Counted from the first letter of the stretch, positions 38,024 to 47,531 are shown. The stretch: 64,000 nucleotides of DNA from an uncultured Flavobacteriales bacterium (GCA_913020435.1 CAJVZZ010000014.1:1-64000); one strand, 5' to 3'. The notes: a model not told the origin generated them from the sequence alone. Numbers and translations are program-made.

Positions 38024-38731
38024 TTAACCTTCTACAATAGTACCTATTTCTTCACCTACAACTACTTTACGCAAGTTACCTGGCTCATTCATGTCAAATA
38101 CAATAATCGGTAAATCGTTTTCATGGCAGAGCGTAAATGCTGTCATATCCATAACGTCTAACCCTTTTGCCATTACCTCTTTAAAAGTAACGGAATCAAA
38201 CTTCTCAGCGTTGGGGTCTTTCTCAGGATCTGCAGTGTAAATTCCATCTACTCGAGTTCCCTTTAAAATCACTTCAGCATTAATTTCTACTGCTCTCAGA
38301 GCAGCTGCAGTATCTGTTGTAAAATATGGATTGCCAGTTCCTGCTCCAAAAATTACCACTCGTCCTTTTTCCAAGTGACGAACAGCTCTTCTCTTAATGA
38401 AGGGCTCCGCTATTTGTTCCATTTTAATAGCAGACAACAATCTAGTTTTAACACCTGCCCCTTCCAGCGCACTTTGCAATGCCATCGAATTGATTACAGT
38501 CGCTAGCATTCCCATGTAGTCGCCTTGCACCCTATCAATTGCACCATTAACGTCCTGAACACCTCTAAAAATATTACCGCCACCAATTACGATAGCGACT
38601 TCAATTCCTGCTTCTTGAATTTCCTTAATGTCTTGAGCATACTTATACAATCGACTGTGATCAATACCAAAATCTTTTGCTCCCATAAGGGCCTCGCCGC
38701 TCAACTTTAATAAAATTCTTTTGTACTTCAT
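38024..38731 (-). CDS. pyrH: Uridylate kinase
   Basis: Phosphorylates UMP to UDP. The 235-residue amino-acid-kinase fold protein has the N-terminal [14 protein letters not shown], the glycine-rich [11 protein letters not shown] and the ATP-site segment [20 protein letters not shown]. It sits between tsf and frr, an order widely conserved in bacteria. A perfect hairpin followed by T residues lies in the 74-base gap between tsf and pyrH, so pyrH and frr may be expressed at a lower level than the ribosomal genes. Confidence 0.97.
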   Translation of the reverse strand: MKYKRILLKLSGEALMGAKDFGIDHSRLYKYAQDIKEIQEAGIEVAIVIGGGNIFRGVQDVNGAIDRVQGDYMGMLATVINSMALQSALEGAGVKTRLLSAIKMEQIAEPFIKRRAVRHLEKGRVVIFGAGTGNPYFTTDTAAALRAVEINAEVILKGTRVDGIYTADPEKDPNAEKFDSVTFKEVMAKGLDVMDMTAFTLCHENDLPIIVFDMNEPGNLRKVVVGEEIGTIVEG

Positions 38732-38761
38732 TTGTTGTATTTGAAAGCGAAAATTAGGACA

Positions 38762-38795
38762 AAAAAAAAGAGAATTTTTAAAATTCTCTTTTCTT
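38762..38795 (-). terminator. Hairpin with T-run between tsf and pyrH (terminator or attenuator)
   Basis: Two perfect 13-base arms (38766-38778 and 38780-38792) form an AT-rich hairpin with a GAG/CTC core, followed on the minus strand by a T run. It lies shortly after the tsf stop and about 30 bases before the pyrH start. Confidence 0.75.
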
Positions 38796-38805
38796 ATTTG
38801 TTGTT

Positions 38806-39624
38806 TTATGAAAGGGTTATTAACTTAAACCCTGTTACGTGAAGATCGCTGTCGACCTCATTGAGATATTGCTTAACTGATTTCTTAGAAGTTTTTATAA
38901 ACTCCTGATTCATCAATGTCCGTTCTTTTAAGAACTTACCTAGTTTACCTTGAGCAATTTTTCCAGCCATTTCAGCAGGTTTACCTTCAGCAAGAGCCAA
39001 CTCAGTTCCGATTTCAATTTCCTTAGCTTTAACTTCTTCTGATACTTCAGATTCGTCAAGAGCAATAGGACTCATCGCTGCAACTTGCATTGCTAAATCT
39101 CGTCCAACTTCTGCATTGTCTTTAGTTAAAGCAACGATAGCAGCAGTTCTATTACCTGGGTGATTGTATGCTACTACTTTTTCAGCAGACAACAAACCAT
39201 AATCAGAAACTTCAAGCTTCTCGCCAATTTTACCCATCTGCTCTTCAATTACATCAGAAACAGTTCTACCGTTCCAGTCAGCATTGTATAATTCAACTTT
39301 AGAAGCTGGTAATTTAGACAATGCTAAATCCGCTAATCCTTCAACGAAATCAACAAACTGTTGGTTCTTAGCGACGAAGTCAGTTTCACAATTCAATACT
39401 AAATTGATTCCTGTTTTTCCGTCTTCAGTAGTTTTTGCAATCACATACCCTTCAGAAGCATCATTATCTCCACGCTTAGCGGCAATTTTCTGACCCTTCT
39501 TTCTAAGTAAATCAATTGCTTTTTCAAAGTCACCGTCAGCTTCGACTAGTGCTTTTTTGCAATCCATCAAACCTAATCCGGTTTGTTTTCTCAATTTATT
39601 AACGTCTGCTGCTGTAATAGCCAT
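38806..39624 (-). CDS. tsf: Translation elongation factor Ts
   Basis: Exchanges GDP for GTP on EF-Tu. The 272-residue protein has the N-terminal UBA-like domain with [16 protein letters not shown] and the core motif [10 protein letters not shown]. The dimerisation region contains [12 protein letters not shown] and the C-terminal module is present. It lies 21 bases downstream of rpsB in the translation operon. Confidence 0.98.
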   Translation of the reverse strand: MAITAADVNKLRKQTGLGLMDCKKALVEADGDFEKAIDLLRKKGQKIAAKRGDNDASEGYVIAKTTEDGKTGINLVLNCETDFVAKNQQFVDFVEGLADLALSKLPASKVELYNADWNGRTVSDVIEEQMGKIGEKLEVSDYGLLSAEKVVAYNHPGNRTAAIVALTKDNAEVGRDLAMQVAAMSPIALDESEVSEEVKAKEIEIGTELALAEGKPAEMAGKIAQGKLGKFLKERTLMNQEFIKTSKKSVKQYLNEVDSDLHVTGFKLITLS

Positions 39625-39645
39625 CTTAGAAATTCGTTAAGGTTT

Positions 39646-40479
39646 TTATTTTGCTTCTTCTTTTTTTTCCACTGCAACTGCTTCAGTCTTCACTTCAGCT
39701 TTCGCCTCTGGTTTTGATTCTGCTTTTGATTCTGCTTTTACTTCAGTCTCAGCTTTTGGCTTTTCAACAGTTTTCTTAACTTCTTTAGAAGCTTTTCTTT
39801 CTGACAGACCTTCGTTGACAGCTTCAACAACTATATCCATAATCTTAGTTATAGATTTTGCAGCATCATCATTTGCAGGGATAGGGAAATCAATCAACTT
39901 AGGATCAGAATTCGTATCAACAATTGCAAAAGTTGGGATATTTAAACGCTTTGCTTCTTTTACAGCAATATGTTCTTTTTTCACATCAACAATAAAAAGA
40001 GCAGCTGGTAGACGGTTCAATTCAGAAATAGAACCTAAATTCTTCTCTAATTTCTCTTTTTGACGTTTCAGTAAAAGTCTTTCTTTTTTGTTTACTCCAG
40101 TAGCTTCTGGATCACTCAATATTTTTTCGATTTGACTCATCTTACGAATTGCCTTTCGAATTGTAACGAAATTGGTTAACATTCCGCCTGTCCATCTTTC
40201 AGTAACAAATGGCATATCCATTGCTTCAGCTGCACTTGAAATTGCTTCTCTAGCTTGCTTTTTGGTAGCAACAAACATCACTTTCTTTCCAGAAGCAGCT
40301 ATTTGTTTTAAGGCGTTACAAGCCTCATCTAATTTTGCAACGGTTTTGTGTAAATCAATTACGTGAATTCCATTACGCTCCATAAAAATGTAAGGAGCCA
40401 TATTTGGATTCCACTTTCTTTTTAGGTGACCAAAGTGTACACCTGCCTCAAGGAGGTCTTGATAATTAGTTCTCGCCAT
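39646..40479 (-). CDS. rpsB: Ribosomal protein uS2
   Basis: A small-subunit protein of the 30S head-body junction. Residues 1-230 are a standard uS2, with GVHFGHLKRKWNPNMAPYI and the ERWTGGMLTNF motif. The last 45 residues are a low-complexity tail of alternating Lys, Glu, Ala and Val repeats, common in Bacteroidota S2 proteins. A 121-base spacer separates it from rpsI upstream, long for this operon; I saw no clear riboswitch or promoter box in it. Confidence 0.97.
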   Translation of the reverse strand: MARTNYQDLLEAGVHFGHLKRKWNPNMAPYIFMERNGIHVIDLHKTVAKLDEACNALKQIAASGKKVMFVATKKQAREAISSAAEAMDMPFVTERWTGGMLTNFVTIRKAIRKMSQIEKILSDPEATGVNKKERLLLKRQKEKLEKNLGSISELNRLPAALFIVDVKKEHIAVKEAKRLNIPTFAIVDTNSDPKLIDFPIPANDDAAKSITKIMDIVVEAVNEGLSERKASKEVKKTVEKPKAETEVKAESKAESKPEAKAEVKTEAVAVEKKEEAK

Positions 40480-40600
40480 TTCGACTGAATTTTAAAACAC
40501 CTAGAATCTGCTAGGCCAGGTTATCGCTCACTTTCCGTCGACTCCACTAATTAGGAGCATCCTGAATAAACAGGATTGGATACTAAGCTTTAAAAAAATA

Positions 40601-40987
40601 TTAACGCTTGCTAAATTGGAATTTCTTCCGTGCTTTTTTCTGTCCTGGCTTCTTACGTTCAACCATTCTAGGGTCACGAGTCATAAGTCCTTCTCCACGG
40701 AGTATAGTCTTATGTTCCTCATTAATTTCAACCAAAGCTCTAGATATACCTAACGCAATTGCGTCAGCTTGACCAGAAATACCACCACCATGGGCGTTTA
40801 CTTTAACATCGTATTTACCAGTGTTCTCTGTAGCAACAAATGGTCTGTTAATTACTTGAACTAACATATCTGATGAAAAATAATCTTTCACATCACGTTT
40901 GTTAATGGTAATTTTTCCTTTTCCTTCAGACAGGTAAACTCTCGCTACCGATTTTTTTCTTCTGCCTAACGTATTAATAACGGCCAT
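40601..40987 (-). CDS. rpsI: Ribosomal protein uS9
   Basis: A 128-residue small-subunit protein with NTLGRRKKSVARVYL at the N-terminus, GGGISGQADAIALGISRAL in the middle and the usual basic C-terminal tail ending KKFQFSKR, which reaches the P-site tRNA. It follows rplM by five bases, the standard pairing. Confidence 0.98.
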   Translation of the reverse strand: MAVINTLGRRKKSVARVYLSEGKGKITINKRDVKDYFSSDMLVQVINRPFVATENTGKYDVKVNAHGGGISGQADAIALGISRALVEINEEHKTILRGEGLMTRDPRMVERKKPGQKKARKKFQFSKR

Positions 40988-40992
40988 ATAAA

Positions 40993-41454
40993 TTACTTAA
41001 TGCTGTTGATATCAAATGTTGCAGGCTTTTGAGCTTCCTGATTGTGCTCTGTACCAGCATATACTTTCAAGTTTCTAAAAAGAGCGCTTCCTAATTTGTT
41101 TTTAGGTAACATTCCTTTAATAGACTTTTCTAATACACGGTGTGGGTGTTTTTCTAACATCACCTTTACCGAAGTACTTCTTTGTCCACCTGGATAACCA
41201 GTGTGGCGCAAATACTCTTTTGTGTCCATTTTATTCCCACTCAGTACAATTTTCTCTGCATTGATAACTATTACGTTATCGCCACAGTCTGCATGCGGTG
41301 AGAATGAAGGTTTATGTTTTCCTCTTAAAAGTTGTGCAACTCTTGATGAAAATCTTCCTAATGTCTGTCCTTCTGCGTCAACTAACAACCAGTTTTTATC
41401 TGCTGTCTCTTTGTTAACGTATGTTGTTTTATAGCTTACTGTATCCAATTTCAT
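40993..41454 (-). CDS. rplM: Ribosomal protein uL13
   Basis: A 153-residue large-subunit protein needed early in 50S assembly. It has WLLVDAEGQTLGRFSSRVA at the N-terminus and the GMLPKNKLG motif. It is the first gene of the rplM-rpsI-rpsB-tsf-pyrH-frr operon, with the best promoter in the window (41504-41535) and a perfect GC-rich hairpin in the leader region. Confidence 0.98.
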   Translation of the reverse strand: MKLDTVSYKTTYVNKETADKNWLLVDAEGQTLGRFSSRVAQLLRGKHKPSFSPHADCGDNVIVINAEKIVLSGNKMDTKEYLRHTGYPGGQRSTSVKVMLEKHPHRVLEKSIKGMLPKNKLGSALFRNLKVYAGTEHNQEAQKPATFDINSIK

Positions 41455-41483
41455 TCAGTTTAAGCGTAATCAATAAATAAATA

Positions 41484-41503
41484 CACCCCCAAAAACGGGG
41501 GTG
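41484..41503 (-). promoter_or_regulatory. GC-rich hairpin at the 5' end of the rplM transcript
   Basis: CACCCCC and GGGGGTG form a perfect 7-bp stem with a six-base loop. The hairpin begins one base after the -7 box and ends 29 bases before the rplM ATG, so it covers the expected transcription start. It could be a 5' stabiliser, a protein-binding leader for L13, or part of the terminator of a plus-strand transcript (no T run supports the last). Confidence 0.5.
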
Positions 41504-41535
41504 CAAATTTAGAATTTATTTTCTTTCAAAACAAA
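41504..41535 (-). promoter_or_regulatory. Bacteroidota-type promoter of the rplM operon
   Basis: On the minus strand TTTG (41535-41532) is followed by 20 bases and then TAAATTTG (41511-41504). Both elements and the spacing fit the TTTG-N19/20-TAnnTTTG consensus of the primary sigma factor in Bacteroidota. This is the only promoter in the window where I found both boxes exact. Confidence 0.75.
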
Positions 41536-41615
41536 ACTTTATTCGGTATAAAATCCACCTATTTGTTTTGACATATTTTTAGCGCAAATAATCAATTTAA
41601 GATTCTTAAAATCAA

Positions 41616-42272
41616 CTAGTTGCAATCGCTGCTTAATAAAGCTACTATAGAGATATCAACAGTTGGCCACAACTTAGAAATACCATCCTCGCCTTTGTGC
41701 ACGTCATCACAAACTTTATTTAAAGCCGCAATTGCCGCGTTTCCATCCCAATTTCCAACATCGATAGTTCCCATTAAACTTACTTGGGCTCCTTCAATTT
41801 TATAATTCACTTCTTGTTGAAATGTTGAATCATTCATAGAAAGACTCACCATAGCAGTTCCTTCTTCACTGTTTCCTTTCGTGCTCATTATGCTTCCAGA
41901 AATCATTTCTGTATTGACCAGAGTACCAAAAAACGACTCAATAATTTTCATGTCTCTGCCAGAGTTATTAGTATTTGTCGAATTAATTGGTATGTTGAAT
42001 GTTAATCCACCCAACATCTTTTCCGGAGAATCGACTGAACCCATAGTGGTAACGATTACTGAGTCAAATTTACCGCCAACACCTGCTTTCTCTGTAAATT
42101 TAAACGCTGTCCATGATGCGGTAACTCCATCAGCATTATACGAATAGTTACAAGCCTGTTCGGCTAACTTAACTTCCTTCTTTTCTGTTTTCGTTTCTTC
42201 TTTTCCACCTTCAGAACCACAAGCTGCTAGAGCAAGTGCTGAAACGAATAAAATTCCTTTATTAAATTTCAT
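41616..42272 (-). CDS. YceI-like lipoprotein
   Basis: A 218-residue lipoprotein with lipobox LAAC (Cys19) and a Lys/Glu-rich linker to about residue 37. The beta-rich domain resembles YceI: VTASWTAFKFTEKAGVGGKF, FNIPINSTNTNNSGRDMKI and a C-terminal DVSIVALLSSDCN. YceI proteins form lipocalin-like barrels and bind isoprenoid lipids. The middle of the protein departs from the canonical family, so ligand binding is not assured. Monocistronic. Confidence 0.82.
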   Translation of the reverse strand: MKFNKGILFVSALALAACGSEGGKEETKTEKKEVKLAEQACNYSYNADGVTASWTAFKFTEKAGVGGKFDSVIVTTMGSVDSPEKMLGGLTFNIPINSTNTNNSGRDMKIIESFFGTLVNTEMISGSIMSTKGNSEEGTAMVSLSMNDSTFQQEVNYKIEGAQVSLMGTIDVGNWDGNAAIAALNKVCDDVHKGEDGISKLWPTVDISIVALLSSDCN

Positions 42273-42292
42273 AATTGTGTTTTTTTGAAATA

Positions 42293-42300
42293 CAAAAATA
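42293..42300 (-). promoter_or_regulatory. Candidate -7 box for the YceI-like gene
   Basis: Minus strand reads TATTTTTG (TAnnTTTG), 20 bases before the ATG at 42272. Confidence 0.45.
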
Positions 42301-42399
42301 AGATAGTTAAGCCCTAAGTTAAACTGTCCTAAGTAATTTAGTAATACTTGTTTTCCTGAATTTTTACAAGCACATTTGATTTTAAATTTTTAAAGTACC

Positions 42400-42807
42400 A
42401 TGCAATCCATTCGCACATGCATTTTTTTACTTTTTCTGTTAGTTGGGCAAACAGCTAAAAGTCAGGATGTTATTGATGTAACACTCAAGTTTGATCATCT
42501 AGAGTCCAACAATGGTTACGTAATGTTATTAATTCAGGATGAGGGTGAAAAAGATGTTGCTAAAGTAGTACTACCAATTCTTAACAAAATAGCCGAGAAA
42601 ACGATAAAAATGGCCGCGGGTAACTACGGGTTTTCGGCTTATCACGATGTCAATGCAAATGAAAAACTCGATTTGAATTTGTTTGGTGCTCCAACCGAAG
42701 CTTATGGTTTTTCGAATAATGCTCGTAGCACCTTCAGTAAACCAAGCTTCTCAGAAACTCTTGTTGATGTTTCTAAAAACAGAATAATTAAATTTAAATT
42801 AGAATGA
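42400..42807 (+). CDS. DUF2141 domain-containing exported protein
   Basis: A 135-residue protein with a signal peptide (about 1-21). The mature part is a small beta-sandwich with the family pattern GNYGFSAYHDVNANEKLDLNLFG, in which several Asp and Asn residues suggest calcium binding, and GAPTEAYGFSNNAR. DUF2141 is widespread in Gram-negatives with no assigned role. Its TGA overlaps the ATG of moeA (ATGA), so the two are translated together, which is surprising for an exported protein and a cytoplasmic cofactor enzyme. Confidence 0.92.
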   Translation: MQSIRTCIFLLFLLVGQTAKSQDVIDVTLKFDHLESNNGYVMLLIQDEGEKDVAKVVLPILNKIAEKTIKMAAGNYGFSAYHDVNANEKLDLNLFGAPTEAYGFSNNARSTFSKPSFSETLVDVSKNRIIKFKLE

Positions 42808-43994
42808 ATTTAATTTCAATAAAAGACGCTCTAGAAAAGGTAATTAAACATGTTGGATCAGGAAAGGTATCTTCAAATGATCTTTTAAATTCGGTCAATC
42901 ATTATTTAGCTGAGGATGTTATTTCCTCCATCGATTTACCGGGCTTCAATAATTCAGCGATGGATGGCTATGTTTTTAGAATGGAAGATTACGAAAAAGG
43001 TAACCGAACATTTTCTCAAACATTTGAAGTAAAAGCTGGAGATCAAATTCCGCAAAATATTTCTACAAATAACTGCTATCGAATTTTCACAGGCGCCCCT
43101 GTTCCTGAAAATGGAACATTAGTTATCATGCAGGAACATATATCTGTAAATGGCAATCAAGTTACCATCGAAGAAGAAGATTCAAACTACTTTCAGAATA
43201 TACGAAGTCAAGGCGAACAAATAAAAAAGGAGGAAATAGCCCTCCAAAAAGGTACTAAACTCTCCCCAGCAGCTATTGGTTATTTAGCATCTTTAGGGTT
43301 TTCCAAAATTAAAACTTTCGCGCATCCAAGGACTTCAATTCTGACTACTGGTGATGAATTAATTGAACCAGGAAAGCCGCTTGAATCAGGTAAAATCTAC
43401 GAATCAAACTCTTATGCATTAGCCTCTGCCTTTAAAAATGAAGGAATTAATCCTGCAATAATTAGTGGGATTCCTGATAATTATTCGGAAACATTAGCTT
43501 GTATTAAAGAGCAAATAGAAAAAAACGATTTCATTATTCTTACTGGCGGAATTTCAGTTGGAGATTATGATTTTGTAGGTAAGGCGCTTAAAGAACTTGG
43601 AGTTGAAACTCATTTCTACAAAGTGAACCAAAAGCCTGGAAAACCTTTCTTTTTTGGAAAAAAAGGAAGTTGCAGCATCTTTGCTTTGCCAGGGAATCCT
43701 GCAGCAGCAATGACCTGTTTCTATTATTACGTAAGATCAGCAATTCGAGCGTTTATGGGAGACAAAGATCCAAAAGCAAAATCATTACTGCTTCCTTTGA
43801 ATAAGGATTTTAAAGTTAAAGGATCAAGAGATTTATTGCTAAAATCAAGTATTAACCATAGTAAAGTTGAAATACTAGACGGACAAAGCAGTAACATGAT
43901 GCACACTTTTGCTTTAGCCAATGCAATAACTGAAATTTCAGCCGATAAAAAACTTTATAAAGTTGGAGACCTCGTCCCGGTTTTCCCATTCTAA
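42804..43994 (+). CDS. moeA: Molybdopterin molybdenumtransferase MoeA
   Basis: Inserts molybdate into adenylylated molybdopterin. The 396-residue protein has the four expected domains: NSAMDGYVFR (about 50-60), the TGDELIEPGKPLESG segment of the MoCF domain, GGISVGDYDF, and FALPGNPAAAMTCF. The C-terminal beta-barrel domain is present. No other molybdenum cofactor gene is in the window, so the enzyme must work with partners encoded elsewhere. Confidence 0.95.
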   Translation: MNLISIKDALEKVIKHVGSGKVSSNDLLNSVNHYLAEDVISSIDLPGFNNSAMDGYVFRMEDYEKGNRTFSQTFEVKAGDQIPQNISTNNCYRIFTGAPVPENGTLVIMQEHISVNGNQVTIEEEDSNYFQNIRSQGEQIKKEEIALQKGTKLSPAAIGYLASLGFSKIKTFAHPRTSILTTGDELIEPGKPLESGKIYESNSYALASAFKNEGINPAIISGIPDNYSETLACIKEQIEKNDFIILTGGISVGDYDFVGKALKELGVETHFYKVNQKPGKPFFFGKKGSCSIFALPGNPAAAMTCFYYYVRSAIRAFMGDKDPKAKSLLLPLNKDFKVKGSRDLLLKSSINHSKVEILDGQSSNMMHTFALANAITEISADKKLYKVGDLVPVFPF

Positions 43995-44009
43995 TTCACC
44001 AAATTACAG

Positions 44010-44138
44010 ATGTTAAAAAAACCTAGTGAAGCAACAAATTTGGCGCTTCTACTTTTACACCTTTGAATTAGTGTTGGTGTTGGTCTCTGGTTAGTAAATA
44101 ATCGACTCCAAAATAAAAAATTAGGTTGGCAGGAATAA
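44010..44138 (+). pseudogene. Small membrane-protein reading frame interrupted by TGA
   Basis: From ATG 44010 the frame reads MLKKPSEATNLALLLLHL, then TGA, then continues without further stops as [20 protein letters not shown] to TAA at 44136. The joined peptide would be a 42-residue single-span membrane protein with a basic tail; changing TGA to TGG would restore it. The overlap with the flippase TTG start at 44126 is operon-like. I do not recognise it. It may be a recently broken small gene or chance. Confidence 0.3.
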
Positions 44139-45622
44139 TTAAAAAATTAGCTGGACAAACAGCATTGTATGGATTGAGCAGCATTCTGCCGCGCTTTCTT
44201 AACTATGCCTTGGTCCCTTTGCATACCGCGTTATACTCCACCAATCAATACGGGATTATCACTGAAATGTACGCATATGTCGCGTTTTTGGTAATCCTAT
44301 TGACCTACGGAATGGAGACCGCCTATTTTAGATTTACAAATAAAGAAGGCAACGAGGAGTCCCTGGTTTTTGGGACTGTACTGCGATCTGTTCTTACCAC
44401 AAGTTTTGTTTTTATTATCACCGCCATCTTCTTTCAACAAGGTATCGCTGATTGGTTAAAGTACCCAAATCACTCTGAATACGTAGTTTGGTTTGCAATC
44501 ATTATTGGTTTAGATGCCATTTCTGCTATTCCTTTAGCTAGGCTCAGACACCAAAACAAACCCATCCGATTTGCTAGTATTAACCTCAGCTCCGTAATTG
44601 TGAATGTTGCCTTGAATTTCTTTTTCTTAGGCTATTGTATGACCAATTATCAAGATGGGAACACTAATGTTATCATTGACACCCTTTACAGTCCAGAAAT
44701 TGGAGTGGGGTATGTTTTTATTTCAAATTTAGCGGCAAGTATTTTTAAAATCTTGATGAGTATCCCAACTTTCTATAGGGTAAAGCTGACCTTCGACCTT
44801 TCCTTATTAAAGAAGTTGTTGATCTACGGTTCTCCTCTATTAATAGCAGGGTTGGCCGGAATTGTAAACGAAACTCTGGATCGAATTTTATTAAAGCATC
44901 TACTTTACGATACTCTTGGCGAAGTTAAAGCTATGAGCCAATTAGGGGTTTACGGTGCCTGTTATAAGTTATCGATAATAATTACCCTTTTTATTCAAGC
45001 ATTTAGATACGCAGCCGAGCCGTTTTTCTTTGCTCAAGCAAAAAATAAAAATGCTCCTGAGGTTTATGCAAATGTGATGAACTACTTCGTTGCAGTATGT
45101 GGCCTCATCTTTCTGGGAGTCACGCTATACCTAGATATTATCAAATACTTTATTCCCAATTCTGATTATTGGGAAGGGCTCAAAGTCGTTCCAATTCTTT
45201 TATTGGCGAACATTTGTTTAGGTATTTACTTCAATCAATCCATTTGGTATAAAATGACCGATAAAACGAAGTACGGCGCTTACATAGCCATTGGCGGCGC
45301 ACTTATTACAATTGCCTTAAATCTTCTTTTAATTCCTACCATGGGCTATATGGGATCTGCTTGGACAACTTTAGTGGTTTATGCACTTATGGTAATTAGC
45401 TCTTATTTCTTAGGCCAAAAACATTTTCCTGTTCCTTATAATCTGAAAAAAGTCGGAAGCTATTTGGGAATGTCTTTAATCCTGTTTTTTGGAGGAACTT
45501 GGCTGCAAAACGAGTACGGATTTGAATATTTAATTGCCACCATTGCTATTCTACTTTTCTTGGGAATGGTGTATTGGTCCGAAGTAAAAATGACTAAAAC
45601 AACAATTACAAATGAATCTTGA
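44126..45622 (+). CDS. Polysaccharide/lipid-linked oligosaccharide flippase (MATE/Wzx superfamily)
   Basis: A 498-residue membrane protein with about 12-14 transmembrane helices and the family's N-terminal pattern [20 protein letters not shown]. The start appears to be TTG at 44126. Such proteins move undecaprenyl-linked glycan units across the inner membrane. It overlaps dut by 11 bases. In several Flavobacteriia, as I recall, flippase and dut are followed directly by the nucleotidyltransferase, TPR, DUF4292 and EnvC-like genes, which here lie at 54-59 kb on the opposite strand. Confidence 0.9.
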   Translation: MAGIIKKLAGQTALYGLSSILPRFLNYALVPLHTALYSTNQYGIITEMYAYVAFLVILLTYGMETAYFRFTNKEGNEESLVFGTVLRSVLTTSFVFIITAIFFQQGIADWLKYPNHSEYVVWFAIIIGLDAISAIPLARLRHQNKPIRFASINLSSVIVNVALNFFFLGYCMTNYQDGNTNVIIDTLYSPEIGVGYVFISNLAASIFKILMSIPTFYRVKLTFDLSLLKKLLIYGSPLLIAGLAGIVNETLDRILLKHLLYDTLGEVKAMSQLGVYGACYKLSIIITLFIQAFRYAAEPFFFAQAKNKNAPEVYANVMNYFVAVCGLIFLGVTLYLDIIKYFIPNSDYWEGLKVVPILLLANICLGIYFNQSIWYKMTDKTKYGAYIAIGGALITIALNLLLIPTMGYMGSAWTTLVVYALMVISSYFLGQKHFPVPYNLKKVGSYLGMSLILFFGGTWLQNEYGFEYLIATIAILLFLGMVYWSEVKMTKTTITNES

Positions 45623-46046
45623 GGTTATAAATAAGAGCAAACATGCTCTTCCAGAATATGCTACCAGTCAATCTGCGGGGTTAGATTTAAGGGCAAATAT
45701 TGATGAACCAATAACCTTAAAACCTTTGGAAAGAACGATTATTCCAACAGGGTTGCACATTGCTTTAGAGCCTGGGTTTGAGGCACAAGTTCGCCCAAGA
45801 AGTGGGCTGGCGGCTAAGCATGGCATCACCGTTTTAAACTCTCCAGGAACAATAGACGCGGATTATCGTGGAGATATTGGTGTAATTTTATGCAACTGTT
45901 CTAATCAAGATTTTATTGTTGAAGATGGCGAGCGCATCGCCCAGCTAGTTGTTGCAAAACATGAAACTGTAGAATGGACCGCCGTTGACGTTCTTTCTGA
46001 TACCGATAGAGGAGCCGGCGGATTTGGTCATACTGGAAAAAAATAA
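45612..46046 (+). CDS. dut: dUTP diphosphatase
   Basis: Hydrolyses dUTP to dUMP, keeping uracil out of DNA and feeding dTMP synthesis. The trimeric dUTPase motifs are all present in 144 residues: SAGLDLRAN (motif 1), [12 protein letters not shown] (motif 2), [15 protein letters not shown] (motif 3), GERIAQLVV (motif 4) and the C-terminal [10 protein letters not shown] (motif 5). It overlaps the flippase gene and is followed five bases later by a lipoprotein gene. Confidence 0.98.
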   Translation: MNLEVINKSKHALPEYATSQSAGLDLRANIDEPITLKPLERTIIPTGLHIALEPGFEAQVRPRSGLAAKHGITVLNSPGTIDADYRGDIGVILCNCSNQDFIVEDGERIAQLVVAKHETVEWTAVDVLSDTDRGAGGFGHTGKK

Positions 46047-46050
46047 AAAC

Positions 46051-46584
46051 ATGAAAAGACTATTTAATCTCGGAATTATCGCGTTGATTGTAGTGCTTTC
46101 GAGTGCTTGTAATAAATGCAAAAAATTAGATTGTAAAAACGACGCTACTTGCGAAAAACGAGAAGGTATTTGCAATTGCAATTACTTGTTTTCTGGTGAA
46201 TTGTGCGAAGAAGAAATTCGGACAAATTACGTTGGGATTTATGAAGGAGCAATTTCTTTTCAAAACCCTACCCCATCGAACCCTTTTAACACTGAACAAG
46301 TCGACTTGTCTATCAGCGTGTTTATTCAAGGAAGTAATGCTGAAGGATTAGGTATAAACTTTGTTTTCTTGGGCACTAATTATGAATTGACCGCTAACCT
46401 GACAGCAGAAGATACATTTACTTTTAATGCTCAAAAAATGTCTGTGGATGTTTTTGGTGATATCACTATTCTCTCAACTAGCACTGGAAAATTTAGCGGA
46501 GATGCTTTAAATTATACTATCAACATTCGATTAGAAGATGCTCCACAGTTTCCATTAAGCCTAACCTTTGCAGGATCAAAATAA
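46051..46584 (+). CDS. Lipoprotein with an EGF-like cysteine module
   Basis: I choose the ATG at 46051 (MKRLFNLGIIALIVVLSSAC), which gives a perfect lipobox (LSSAC); a longer frame overlaps dut. Directly after the lipidated Cys comes a six-cysteine segment (CKKLDCKNDATCEKREG, then CNCNYLFSGELC), the spacing of an EGF-like module. The remaining 130 residues form a beta-rich domain of lipocalin-like appearance, as in other small Bacteroidota lipoproteins. Function unknown; it is probably outer-membrane anchored. Confidence 0.85.
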   Translation: MKRLFNLGIIALIVVLSSACNKCKKLDCKNDATCEKREGICNCNYLFSGELCEEEIRTNYVGIYEGAISFQNPTPSNPFNTEQVDLSISVFIQGSNAEGLGINFVFLGTNYELTANLTAEDTFTFNAQKMSVDVFGDITILSTSTGKFSGDALNYTINIRLEDAPQFPLSLTFAGSK

Positions 46585-46592
46585 ATGCACTC

Positions 46593-47531
46593 ATGATTTC
46601 TAAGAAGCATATTGAAAATGCGCATCTACGCATTCAGTCACACATTCACAATACTCCGATTCTAACGAGCTCTAAACTGAATGCTTTAGCTGGTGCCGAG
46701 CTTTTTTTTAAATGCGAAAACTTCCAGAAAGTTGGAGCTTTCAAGCCACGAGGGGCAATAAACTTTGCCTTGCAATTAACCCAAGAAGAACTGAAGAATG
46801 GCCTTTGCACACATTCTAGCGGAAACCACGCTCAGGCGGTTAGTTTGGCGGCTCAATTGCTAAATACGAGCGCATATATAGTAATGCCAGAAACGGCTCC
46901 AGAAGTGAAGGTATTAGCAACTAAAGGATATGGAGCAATCGTTACTTTTTGCGCACCAAATCTTCAAGCAAGAGAAGAGACCTTAGCGCAGGTTCAACAA
47001 AAAACTAATGCTGTATTTATACCGCCTTACAACCACGAATGGATAATTGAAGGCCAAGCAACTTGTGCTAAAGAGATTTTTGAAGAAGTAAATCATCTTG
47101 ATTATTTACTAACGCCTGTTGGTGGCGGTGGATTACTCGCGGGCAGCGCCTTAGCTGCTAATTACTTTTCGCCGAAAACAACTGTAGTTGCTGCTGAACC
47201 CGAAGGTGCTGACGATGCCTATCGATCCTTTCTATCTGGTATTTTAGTTCCTTCCGAAAATCCAAAAACTATCGCAGACGGATTGCTAACCTCTTTAGGA
47301 CCCATCAATTTTGAGCTAATAAAAAAGCACGTTTCAGAAATTAACTTGGTAACGGATGAAGAAATCATACACGCAATGAAACTCATCTATCTACATTTGA
47401 AAGTTGTAATAGAACCCAGCTCAGCAACAGTGTTTGCAATGGTTCTCAAACGCAAAGAAATTTTTAAAGGAAAACGAGTTGCCCTAATTCTTAGTGGTGG
47501 TAATGTCGATTTAGCGAAATTGCCTTTTTAG
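46593..47531 (+). CDS. Threonine/serine dehydratase-like PLP enzyme
   Basis: A 312-residue fold-type II PLP enzyme. The PLP lysine is in FQKVGAFKPRGA near residue 49, the phosphate-binding loop is VGGGGLLAGSAL, and SSGNHAQAV forms the Asn/substrate loop. There is no ACT regulatory domain, so it is not a biosynthetic IlvA. The size and motifs fit catabolic threonine ammonia-lyase, serine dehydratase or serine racemase, and the sequence alone does not separate these. It lies eight bases after the EGF lipoprotein gene. Confidence 0.9.
   Translation: MISKKHIENAHLRIQSHIHNTPILTSSKLNALAGAELFFKCENFQKVGAFKPRGAINFALQLTQEELKNGLCTHSSGNHAQAVSLAAQLLNTSAYIVMPETAPEVKVLATKGYGAIVTFCAPNLQAREETLAQVQQKTNAVFIPPYNHEWIIEGQATCAKEIFEEVNHLDYLLTPVGGGGLLAGSALAANYFSPKTTVVAAEPEGADDAYRSFLSGILVPSENPKTIADGLLTSLGPINFELIKKHVSEINLVTDEEIIHAMKLIYLHLKVVIEPSSATVFAMVLKRKEIFKGKRVALILSGGNVDLAKLPF

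Noticed and set aside
40480-40600. Possible RNA leader between rpsI and rpsB
   Set aside because: The 121-base spacer has only weak short inverted repeats and no conserved leader motif I could recognise.
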